Shown: positions 38,580 through 47,841 of the stretch, piece after piece
Layout of the letters: each line of letters opens with the position of its first letter
Position numbering within the stretch: the stretch's first letter is position 1
NCBI RefSeq assembly: GCF_004193775.1
Contig: NC_041018.1
Location: 38,914,608-38,978,607, forward strand
DNA from: Glycine soja
Lineage: Eukaryota; Streptophyta; Magnoliopsida; Fabales; Fabaceae
Direction of reading: 5' to 3'
Length of the DNA stretch: 64,000 nt
Position numbers and translations under genes: made by a program
Notes under the pieces: model-generated
What the model saw: only the letters and a program-made list of their open reading frames with translations
What the model was told of the DNA's origin: nothing
Databases searched by the model: none

Positions 38580-39135
38580 CTCGCGCTAGGTCTTCCTCGT
38601 GAGTGAGTTTCTGAGAACCTTCGAAAAATTCCTGCGCTACGTCTCACAGCACCTTCACCTCTGCACCCGAATCTCCCCCCTGAGCTCCGCGTGGTGTGTG
38701 GGTGCCTTTCTGAGAACCTTGAGGTTGTTGTGGCACTGACATTGTCCTCAAAGGTAACATCGGCCTCGTAACGAAGAGTTGGGTGTGGTGGCTTTTGATA
38801 TATTGTATTTAACTAATATTGTACAATTTTAACTTTTTAGGAACTTCTTCATCACTTCTTCCCTCGGTTCATAGGCTGAGTTCGGACCCTAGTTGTGTTT
38901 TGCGGAAAGTAGATTTATCGCTTTCCAGGTCCGTCTCTTTCATCTCTAATGTTTTTTGTTTGATTAGATATAGGGTTTGTTGCTTGAATTTGTGTTTCTA
39001 TTTTGATTTCGTTGATTTGTCCTTCCATTTTCATTTCATTGATTTGGGTTCACGTTTTGATTTCATTGATTTGCTTATTGAAGTGTTCGATATCTATGTG
39101 CTTCTTTTTACGTATCTAAGACTATGGAGTTAAAT
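38580..39135 (+). other. 5'-UTR/promoter-like captured stretch, unidentified
   Basis: Noticeably GC-richer than its surroundings (38580-38780), with pyrimidine-rich leader-like sequence. T-rich sequence carrying several GATTTCATTGATTTG-like repeats follows (38998-39085), resembling a plant 5' UTR followed by its intron. The open frame 38819-39133 has no recognisable domain. It may be a fifth captured gene piece. Confidence 0.4.
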
Positions 39136-39304
39136 GAAATAAAGTTAGAAGGTATTATCCATTTGTTTTTCTGACTATGAGTGAGGGAAAACCAGAATTG
39201 CAGACACCGTTCCTCAATGAGGGTTGGATAAAGTTTATACTAGCAAGGACAAGTCAAACTATTGAGTATTTGGATTTTTTTTTCCAGACAGAGAGGTAGA
39301 TGTT

Positions 39305-39450
39305 CAATATAGAAGAAAATGTATATGCACTGACGGTATGGTAAAGTTCTTTTACACTATCATGCAAACACAAGCCATCTTGTGTAATAAGTTTGTTGAT
39401 TTTGAAAATAACCACCCTAATCGTAAATTCTAAACAAGACTCCTAATTGG
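39305..39450. repeat. Dispersed repeat copy A (ACACTATCAT family)
   Basis: Shares the order TTTTACACTATCATnC, TGTnTAATAAGTTT(G/A)TTGA(T/C)TTTGA and a terminal ATTGG phrase with 43014-43160. A partial third copy lies near 61963-62030. No coding potential. Confidence 0.55.
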
Positions 39451-41515
39451 TTGGCAAAATCTTTTATACTCGCAATGTATAACCATTAAACTTTTCAATA
39501 TAAACATCTTGGAAAGTTTCAAAGTACAATATTTTTGTTGTTAACTACATACCATAGCAGCAAAATATACGCTTTTATGAGGGATTAGGAGTTTATCTCT
39601 AAGCCAACAGTTCTTGGAATGCCTTTGGAGGAAGCCCCAATCTAAGACAAGGTCCCAATATGTAGAAAAAATGGTTGTAGATATTGAGAATATCCAAGCC
39701 AACACTGTCCAACACATTCCTTGATTAAGAGTATAAGCTGTCCTTAGGCACTAACAAGAGAAAAGAAGAAGATTATTTGGCAGTCTCAGTCATTTCTCAA
39801 GAGCATGCATATTTACTTAATCAAGGACATCGACATGTTCGGATAACAGTTAAGTAAGCTCTTACTTAATAAGTACTTTATACATATAATAGGGTCATAA
39901 GTCACTTTCATAAGCACAGTAACTCAACATTTTTAATTAATTTCCAACATAGTTGCTTATGTGATAGAAAATCTTCCAAATGCTCCTTTTGTGGTTGTGT
40001 TCGTGTTAGAAAAACTAATTACAAAATAGGGTATAATAGTAAACAAACAAAATAGTAAGATCAAACAAAAATAGTTTGTATGACTAGTGGAAGAAGAGAT
40101 AAAACAAAGTAGGACAATTGAAAAAACATGTGAAAAGAGCTCAAGAATACTAAAAATTTTAGTATATAAGGTTTGGTTTTACTATTTGAAAGTGTGTCTG
40201 CAATTTTACAATAACTTATGTATGAAATAAGCAATAGGCATTAAACACAAAAATCTACAATTTTTAACATTTAGAACTAGCAAGTTACCAATAAATCAAA
40301 CTATTTCAAACCCAAGGATTCTCTTCTTTGCCTCATAAATGAAAACAAAAATGCCATTGGACTCAAAACTCAAAAGCCACTTACAAGTTGCAACAACCTA
40401 AAATGGTTTTGGTGTTCTAACACAACTACATGATCATTATTACTCCCCTCTGATCCTTATTATAAGCCCAAAATGGTTTCGCGATGCTGCCATGCTGCAA
40501 CTCATCTTGTATTGCTCCTTTAAAAGAAAAAAAATATTAGACACAATGCATGTTTAATTTATATATCTATAACTATATAATTTTCATGTTCTTTTGCATG
40601 TAACATCTATTTTAACTATATTGGATTTTTCTGCAACTCATCTCCTACATTGCTCAAATTTTATTAGTACAAATTTTTCCTATTTTAGTTTTCCTTCCCT
40701 TACAAAATTTGTTATTCTTGTCATGATTCATTGCAACTAATGGTTCTGGATGGATATTTAGTAGTTATGAAAATAGTAAAAAAAAAAAAGCCAGCAATGG
40801 CTTGTTTAAATATAGTGAAGCCATCTTTAGCTTGTTTTATTCCCTTTGTTTGCTAAATGAAATTTCTTGTTGTATCAAACGGAGAAAAGAAGAAAATGTT
40901 AAGGCTCAAATGGTTACTTTTATGATCCAAATATCTCAGTTACTCTTCAATTTAGTAAACTCTTTAAATTACCATGTATTGCATTTTCTGCATGCTCAAT
41001 ATATGGACCTTTGATATCCATATGTATTCTTTTTTTCTTCAGATAATTCTAGTTAAAATATTGGATTCTTGGCAATTTTTGGCTTGCTTAGTTACATTAA
41101 ATAGTTTGGCATTTTTTATCCACTAACCATATTAAACAATTGCTTCTGTTACTGCAATGATGGCATCTCATCTACCTGGTATTTTTCAATCAAATTTAAT
41201 TTCCTTGAAAAATGCATACCTGAAGCTTCATTACTAGATTTCTTCTCTAATGAAGCCAAATCAGAATGTACAGCCATAGTTATCTGCCTAGTGTAATGTG
41301 TTTCTGTAAATATAAATAGAATTGAATGATTTTGGGTAGAAATAATATAAACGAAATCATGCAATTGAATTCTTAATTCAATATCCAGAACCATTGTGCT
41401 AAAGTTAGCAACAGCTGATTTCAAAGGGAAAGTTGGAGATGAACATGACTGACCACAAACTCTGTGACTAGTAAGTGTTGACTAGTAGTAGAACCATTGT
41501 GCTGTTGTAACATGT
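39451..41515. other. CACTA interior, no identifiable gene
   Basis: Contains short frames on both strands (for example 40802-41014 plus and 41149-41424 minus) without recognisable motifs. It may include intron sequence of captured genes. Confidence 0.45.
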
Positions 41516-41740
41516 ATGCACGATCGTCTTGTTATGCTTAAACAAGCCCAGAGTATCAACCCAGTTCTGATACCTGCTGATTTTTGTTGTCCTCTTTCTC
41601 TAGAGTTGATGACTGATCTCGTGATTGTGGCATCAAGGCAAACGTATGAACGAGCTTTCATGAAGAATTGGATTGAAGAGGATCTTACTGTTTGTGCAAA
41701 GATAGAGGTACTCGATCCACTCTTCCTCTTCCAAATGTAA
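41516..41740 (+). pseudogene. U-box E3 ubiquitin ligase fragment (plant PUB, ARM-repeat class)
   Basis: Encodes INPVLIPADFCCPLSLELMT, then DLVIVASRQTYERAFMKNWI, which is the start of a U-box domain as found in plant U-box/ARM ubiquitin ligases of the PUB4 type. The U-box recruits the E2 enzyme. The piece ends after LTVCAK, before the second half of the domain, and the frame then reads into unrelated sequence and stops. Family members usually have DPVIVASGQTYER; the P-to-L and G-to-R changes here point to relaxed constraint. It lies in the CACTA element, on the same strand as the other captured pieces. Confidence 0.85.
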
Positions 41741-41847
41741 GAATAAACGATGTTCCAAATGTACTATATAGTATTACTATAATCCACTTGTTTAAACCAC
41801 TTGTGTTGCATATTATGAATCCTATCATGTTGTGGCTTTCATGTATA

Positions 41848-41946
41848 GAGCATTGGATGATAGAAACTCATCATCACTAAACTTGAAGGAGACAGAGCTG
41901 AGGCTTGGCCTCCCTGGTTGCGAGTCTCCAGAGAGAAAATCAGGTT
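41848..41946 (+). pseudogene. Aux/IAA domain I fragment
   Basis: Encodes ALDDRNSSSLNLKETELRL followed by GLPGCESPERKSG. TELRLGLPG is the domain I EAR motif of Aux/IAA proteins, which recruits TOPLESS-type co-repressors in auxin signalling. The SPERK continuation fits the IAA8/IAA9/IAA27 group, as far as I recall. Domains II (degron), III and IV are absent. The frame runs on to a stop at about 41972. It lies about 140 bases downstream of the U-box fragment on the same strand, so the juxtaposition is not a natural gene order. Confidence 0.85.
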
Positions 41947-42535
41947 CTACACTCTGTCTTTTTGCCAATTAGTTTTTTTCAAAGGCTAATAGTATTTTTC
42001 ATTAGTTTCTTTACCTTGACTGCCACTCGCTAATAGTTAGTTTTTTTAACCAATCGATCAAAATAGTTAGTTTCTTTTAGCCATTATCCTTGTTTTCTAT
42101 ATATGTTACATCTACAGTTCTAAACTAGTTTCCGCCTCCAAATTGACTTGTCAATACTCTTGTACTTTGAAAAGTGCGTCTGAGTAGCCATTTCTTCAAT
42201 GGTAAAAAGGTTAATTTGTTAGACCAAGCACTACTACTGAGGTCTATGTTAATTGTGATTTTTGAAGTTCCGTATAGAAGAAGTATGGAATCTTGGGCAT
42301 AGATGTAGCTAAATTCACTGGTACTGCATAATTTGCTGATATAGGGTTTGCCAAGTTGTGTTTTAAGAGGCAAGTGTGAACCTAAAAGTGAAGTTTGGAA
42401 GATATATGCATTATCCTGCCTATTGCTCAAAAGTTGAACCCTTGTGCTAGCTGTCCAAATTAGTTTTTCTGTGTAAAATGGCCTTAGGAGCTGCATTAAC
42501 ATATTAGTACCCATGTCATGTAAGAGTTCATATTT

Positions 42536-42755
42536 TCAGCCATGGAGTGGGAATGTAATTTGCATGGATGGTGATTTCTCAAGACATGAGAACAACATGC
42601 AAAGATACAGTGACAAGACTTTAGCTACTGCCTATGAAGCTTTGCTTCAGAAATTCTCAAAGTTGGATGAAGATCCTATCCTAGGAATGCTTAATTGTAA
42701 ACTTCATGTGAACTTAAGAAAAAGTGTTAGAGAAGCAATCTCATCTCTGCAGTAA
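42536..42755 (+). pseudogene. Unidentified exon-like captured block
   Basis: An open block of about 73 codons is preceded by a splice-acceptor-like TTCATATTTTCAG and ends CTCTGCAG followed by TAA. It encodes a charged, helical-looking sequence (QRYSDKTLATAYEALLQK, FSKLDEDPILGMLNCK, SVREAISSLQ). Composition and codon use look like a real exon, but I do not recognise the family. Its position between an Aux/IAA and a kinase piece suggests a further captured gene. Confidence 0.5.
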
Positions 42756-43013
42756 ATTCCTTTGAATCCTTAAATGTTTTTTTCCCATACTACATATCTT
42801 TGCAGCTGAAATAATCTGACAAGTTAATTACCATTATACTCCCTAATGAAAAATTTGTCTCGAGGGATTGCCATCATAATCTTCATAAAATGTCTTTTGA
42901 ATGGTTGTCCTAGTGTGAATGTGCAGCAATCAAATATCTCATGAAGTACTAGTTTCATCAATGCACTTTTTCCATATTTGTTCATTTGTCAAATTCATTT
43001 AGAATTTATTTAG

Positions 43014-43160
43014 AATACACTAACAGTGTGAAGATTTTTTACACTATCATCCTATCATAGATTGCCATGTATGATAAGTTTATTGACTTTGATAATAATT
43101 ATCTTAAAAGTCATACCTATTATTTTTTATTGGTTAATCTTTACACTAATAATGTACGAA
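43014..43160. repeat. Dispersed repeat copy B (ACACTATCAT family)
   Basis: Related to 39305-39450. It has ACACTAACAGTGTGAAG at the left and TTTACACTAATAATGTACG at the right, a weakly inverted pair suggesting a MITE. Confidence 0.55.
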
Positions 43161-43223
43161 AACCCATTGATTTATATAGAAAAAAATAAAAGAATATTTA
43201 TAAGGGATCATTTAAATTTTTAG

Positions 43224-43309
43224 GACAAAAGCATAATGTACTTGAATGGTCTGCAAGGCAAAAGATCGCAGTTGGAGCAGCTCATGGCTTGAGATACCAA
43301 AATTCTCAG
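43224..43309 (+). pseudogene. Receptor-like protein kinase exon fragment
   Basis: An 86-base exon-like piece with an AG acceptor before it (TTTTTAG) and a GT donor after it (CTCAG|GTTGG). It encodes VLEWSARQKIAVGAAHGLRY, followed by QNSQ. The phrase LEWSxRxKIAxGAARGLxYLH is characteristic of subdomain VIa of plant receptor-like kinases, especially the PERK-like and related cytoplasmic group. Here R-to-H, and QNSQ in place of LHEE, indicate decay. The catalytic HRD and DFG segments are absent. Confidence 0.8.
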
Positions 43310-43689
43310 GTTGGAAAATTAATTCACATGCATTTTGCCTTTCTAATTAAATTTTTCTTAATCTGTTGTAATTTTTATTAAAATTTGTTTTAGAATTCAA
43401 TTTTCTTAATCTGTTGTAATTAATAGTAAAATTTATTTTCTTAATCTGTTGTAATTAATATTAAAATTTAATTTAATAATTAATATTTAAATGATAGATT
43501 AAATATAAATAATACATAAACCTATTTTTTTTATTTAATCTATCATGTAAATATTTATTTATTAAATAAATTTTACCATTAATATTAATTACAATCATGC
43601 TAGTATCTATTATTTTTAATTATTTATATTTTTTCTGATGGGATATCAACTAAAAAAAATATCAATAATTAAAAATAATATTTAATTCA

Positions 43690-43930
43690 AGAACGGTGCT
43701 TACATCAACAAGAAAGTAAGCATTTTAAGACGGTGCTTATCTTAGTACCGTCTTTGAATGTTTACTTTCAAATACGGTGCTTACATCAACAACGTCTTAG
43801 CATGTTTACTTTCGAAGATGGTGCTTACCTTAGCACCGTCTTTGAAAGTTGTTCACTTTCTAAGACGGTGTTTTGGGACCCGTCGTTGAAATTTTTAAGT
43901 TACGACGACATCACATTCTACGACGGTCAA
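43690..43930. repeat. Right subterminal repeat array of the CACTA element
   Basis: Four or more AA(G/T)ACGGTGCTTA(C/T) units, some paired with the inverse TTAG(C/T)ACCGTCTT, lie at 43692, 43727, 43776 and 43822, followed by ACCCGTCGTTGAAA and CTACGACGGTC. Confidence 0.75.
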
Positions 43931-43988
43931 AAAACATCGTTGTATCCTCTATTTGATCCTCGTAGAAGCACTTTTTTTTATTGTAGTG

Positions 43989-43991
43989 TAG
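43989..43991. repeat. Right 3-bp target duplication (TAG)
   Basis: TAG follows the GTAGTG right terminus and matches 38298-38300. Confidence 0.8.
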
Positions 43992-45959
43992 GGACTTTAT
44001 GCCTATTTATATAGATGAGATTCTATCCATCATAAAACTAATTCCATAATATCAGGATGCAAATATATTCTCAATAACTTTATAAATAAAATTGAAATGT
44101 TATTACTAAATTTGACCAAGTCAAGATTAAGAAAACAGAAAAAGTGGGTGAAAAAAATTAAAACCACTTTAATTTTTTAATTTCAAAACTAACAGTAACC
44201 TCTCATTTTTATTACTATTCATAACATATCTATATTTTCATTCTCTTTCTTAAGAACAAAACACTGACCATTCCCTCCTCTCCCTTTCCCTTTTCTTAAA
44301 CCAAACTAAATAAAAGGAATTCTCCTTTCATTTTTTTTTTCATTCCCTCCTTTCATTTAAATGCATTTTAAGAATATCTCATTTGTAAAAAGAAAAAAAA
44401 ATGCATTGGCAGGGTTATTTTATGGCTTGAGCTGGGAGACAGGTATTAGAAAAAGGGGTAGTGCTCGCTCCCACTAGTCAGCCTACTGCCTCGGTTCTCA
44501 CGGCACTCTTATTATCTTGTTAGTAATTTGTTCACCAACCAAAAATGGTAGAGAGAGAGAGAGAAAGAAAGAAAGAAAAAAAAACCCGCTAGTTTTCCAC
44601 ATAGATTCAATGATCGGTATTGCCCTGCTTCTTTTGCTTCTAGAAACTTTGTTAACATTTCAATTTTAGACTAAACGGAACGAAATTGATTAGACCTTAT
44701 AAATATCAACATCATCTGGTTTTTAATTTCGTTTCTTGGATGAAGTTTGGTTGGTGAGTTACTGACCCCATATAACGAAATTATCTTTGTCTCTCACGTT
44801 CAAATTTGTAGAAGAGGCGACTTTCAATAAATAACTCAATCAATTACTTTTCCAATATTTTATAATATGAAAACGTTACATAATTTTGATAATAAAATTT
44901 GTATATATATATATATATATATATATGAAAAAATTATAAGAATCACGCGTCCTTTTTTAAATCTAAATAAATTTCATAAAAGATCTTTCAAAGGCCACTA
45001 TATTATCCAAATTGGTCTAATGGTGGTATTTTAAATAGTTCAGATAAGGTTTTAAGTTTAAAAAAATGTTGAAAAAAAGCCACCGTATTTCTTTGTCTTC
45101 CTTCTCACTGTAATTATGGATATCTTAATAAATTCTTCTATTTTTACACAGCATCCTTCTCACCACTCTCACTTTTCTAATTCATCTGCATTAAAGCCTA
45201 TTAAAAAGATTATCCTTTAGAAGCTAATATATATTTTCTATATTTTATTTAAATCTGGTTTGAAAAGAAGTCTAAACATAGATTTTTGAAAGGTACATCT
45301 GCCTGTTAAGGCAGCGATGCCTACATTGTGCCCTTCGCGTGTATTTCAGACTATCTTTGCCCTAAAGTGATCATAAGGCCGGTCAACTTAGAAGTTGGAA
45401 ACATATTAACATTACATTAATATAAGACAACCTTCACAGGCAAAATTCAAACCATTGACAAAAGGTACATCACAATTTAATTAATAATGTGAAACATGGA
45501 TGACCCATAAACAAAAAGAAAATGCAAAAACTTATATACCACATTTCCATAGCTTTTTTCCTGCTAGAACATAAAAATAGTTCCATGTGGTATAACAAGG
45601 TTTAAGAGATGAGAAAATAACAAATAATGCTTATAAAGAGAAAAAAGAGGTATGCAAATAATTGCACTTATAATTTTGTAAAAATAAAAATAAAGAAAGA
45701 GTGCAACAAGAAACTGCTCCATGTCAGATGCATGTATATATGGCTGGACAGTGAGGCAACAAAGGTCACAAGGAGTGGACTCCAAAAAGTTGTAAGAAAA
45801 ATTAAAAATGTTAGCCCATAGTATATACAACATAAAATTGATTCCAGTCTAAGAAAGACAAGAAGAACAAACCTTATTCTCCTATTCTGGCAATACTAAA
45901 TTTCAGGAATTTTCTATACAAATAAATAAATATATACCTTTCTTTTCTGCCACACACAC
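43992..45959. other. Upstream intergenic region of the MYB gene
   Basis: No gene recognised. It contains a GA-rich microsatellite (44551-44582) and a (TA)n tract (44901-44926). The open frames 45564-45833 (minus) and 45627-45821 (plus) overlap each other antisense and have no recognisable domain. Confidence 0.55.
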
Positions 45960-45968
45960 TATAAAAAT
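45960..45968 (+). promoter_or_regulatory. Probable TATA box of the MYB gene
   Basis: TATAAAAAT lies about 180 bases upstream of the start codon. A CT-rich tract (46034-46050), common in plant 5' leaders, lies between them. The position fits a 5' UTR of about 150 bases. Confidence 0.55.
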
Positions 45969-46142
45969 AGTACAATGGATAGTCTCGGAATCATGTTTAT
46001 CCCCTCAGTTTTTATATTAATAATTCTCATTCCCTCTCTCTCTCTCTCCTATAATTCTGACTTGGGGTTGTAATTAAAGAGTGGAGGTTACCCCAATCAA
46101 TCAAAAAGCTCAAAGAAGCAACACCAAAACCAAAAGGGCAAC

Positions 46143-47841
46143 ATGGGCAGGGCTCCTTGCTGCGACAAAGCAAACGTGAAGAAAGGTCCATGGTCACCAG
46201 AAGAAGATGCTAAACTCAAATCCTACATAGAAAAACATGGCACTGGTGGTAACTGGATTGCTTTGCCTCAAAAAATAGGTATACATATTATACTACACAC
46301 ACACTACTTTCATTGAAACCCTATTTATGAATTTGGGTTTTCCTTGATTCATTATTCGCATATATATCTTCCTTTCATTGACTATCTATGTGTAATTAGG
46401 AGCCAAGGACTCATTACTAAAGAAAATTTCTGCATCCAGAGACTTCAAAATTTCCTTTTGATCAAATACAGTATCAAAATTATTATAGTATTATTTTTCA
46501 ATCAAAATTAGCATTTGGTTTCGGTGATTCTCATTAATTTAACAAGCCATTATGATCAACATGAAATACTAGTTTTGATGGAAGATTATTTTGTCTTACG
46601 ATTATATTAATTTTGTGAATCAGGCCTTAAGCGTTGTGGCAAGAGTTGTCGTCTTAGGTGGCTAAACTATCTTCGCCCTAATCTCAAACATGGTGGTTTC
46701 TCCGAAGAAGAAGACAACATTATTTGCAGCCTCTATGTCAGTATTGGAAGCAGGTTTGTACACACATATATACTTGTTCAGTTCAGTCCTAGCTAAATTT
46801 ACCAGTTAATTAAGACTGTGATGTTATAACACATGTTGCTAGTTACAGTGCGTCTCTGGTTTCACGTTGTTTCAGATACAGTTTTTCATGTTTATTAAAA
46901 AGTTAATAGTTATAACTTTTATATCTCAAACATGACTTCTTATTTCTTTACGAGTTTCTAAACACACTATGATAGACAATACATGTTGTCATCACAGGTG
47001 GTCGGTGATTGCAGCTCAATTGCCGGGAAGAACCGACAATGACATAAAGAACTACTGGAACACGAGGCTGAAAAAGAAGCTTCTGGGGAAGCACCGAAGA
47101 GAGCCACGTAATAGAGGGAATTACAACAGTGTTAAGCAAGAGATTGATGTTAATAGAGGGAGTAGTAATGATGGTGATTCTTCCTCCTTATCCTTGCTTC
47201 AGGAAAATGGCAACACTACTCAACAACAACAACAACCATGTTGGCCACAGAATATTAATAACATGCCTGTGCTACCACTACAAGTACCTTTGCCATACAC
47301 AAACCAAGGTCCATGTTTCAATGACCAAGATTCCATAAAAAAACTCCTTATCAAACTTGGAGGAAGATTTTCAGGTGATTATTACCATCCTACCCTCGAT
47401 GGGTTGAACCTTGAATTCTCATCAGATGGGCAACAAATTTATCAAGAACAAGTTCATGTTGGCTCTTCTTCAGCTGCTGCTGCTTGCATTAGTTCCACAA
47501 TTAACAACAACAATGAGGTGCAATTTGCACAAACTGATCAGTACTCTGGAGTTCATAACTTGGTGCAAGGGCAAGGTGGTAATTTTACTCCGTCGTTTGA
47601 GGAAATGGTATCTTCTTCTAATTATCCAGATGGGTTGGAGTTCTTGTATAATGAGGATATGATCGACCACAGGATAATAGAATCTCCTACTACTACTGTT
47701 ACTGCTACTATTACCACAAATTGGGGCGAAACTAGCACTCCCCTTTATCACCATCATAATTCAATTGCTTCCAATTACCAAAGTCAAGGTGTGACACAGG
47801 AATGTGCTTTGCAATATTTTAGCTACCCCGGGGCACAATAA
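46143..47841 (+). CDS. R2R3-MYB transcription factor, RAX/MYB36/MYB87-like (subgroup 14)
   Basis: Nuclear DNA-binding protein of 369 residues. Exons are 46143-46278, 46624-46753 and 46998-47841. Junctions are GT-AG and split codons G46 and R89, the two conserved R2R3-MYB intron positions. R2 has W17, W38 and W58; R3 has F71 in place of the first Trp (normal for plants), W90 and W109. The N-terminus [20 protein letters not shown] and the R3 stretch [19 protein letters not shown], ending [15 protein letters not shown], fit subgroup 14, whose members control axillary meristem formation (RAX), Casparian strip formation (MYB36) and related developmental steps. KLKSYIE favours the RAX2/RAX3/MYB87 side. 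The bHLH-interaction signature in R3 is not apparent. The C-terminal region is rich in Gln, Asn, Ser and Thr, as in many activation domains. The exact orthologue cannot be fixed from the sequence alone. Confidence 0.94.

Larger units (their letters stand above)
38301..43988. mobile_element. Non-autonomous CACTA (En/Spm-type) element carrying host-gene fragments
   Basis: A 5688-bp element with termini CACTACTAAAATAAAGGCTT on the left and, read inward, CACTACAATAAAAAAAAGTG on the right, flanked by TAG duplications. Three-base duplications and CACTA ends define the superfamily. Subterminal zones are rich in CGACGG/CCGTCG and AAGACGGTGCTTA motifs (38330-38545 and 43690-43930), the expected transposase-binding arrays. 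No transposase frame is visible. Inside, on the plus strand, lie pieces of a U-box gene (41549-41699), an Aux/IAA gene (41848-41946), an unidentified exon-like block (42536-42755) and a receptor-like kinase exon (43224-43309). A GC-richer 5'-UTR-like stretch lies near 38580-38800. The arrangement matches gene-fragment-carrying CACTA elements described in soybean (Tgm-Express type). Confidence 0.88.

Noticed and set aside
42125..42514. 129-codon minus-strand frame in the CACTA element
   Set aside because: No family resemblance, and it opposes the strand of all recognisable captured pieces. Likely intron or spacer.
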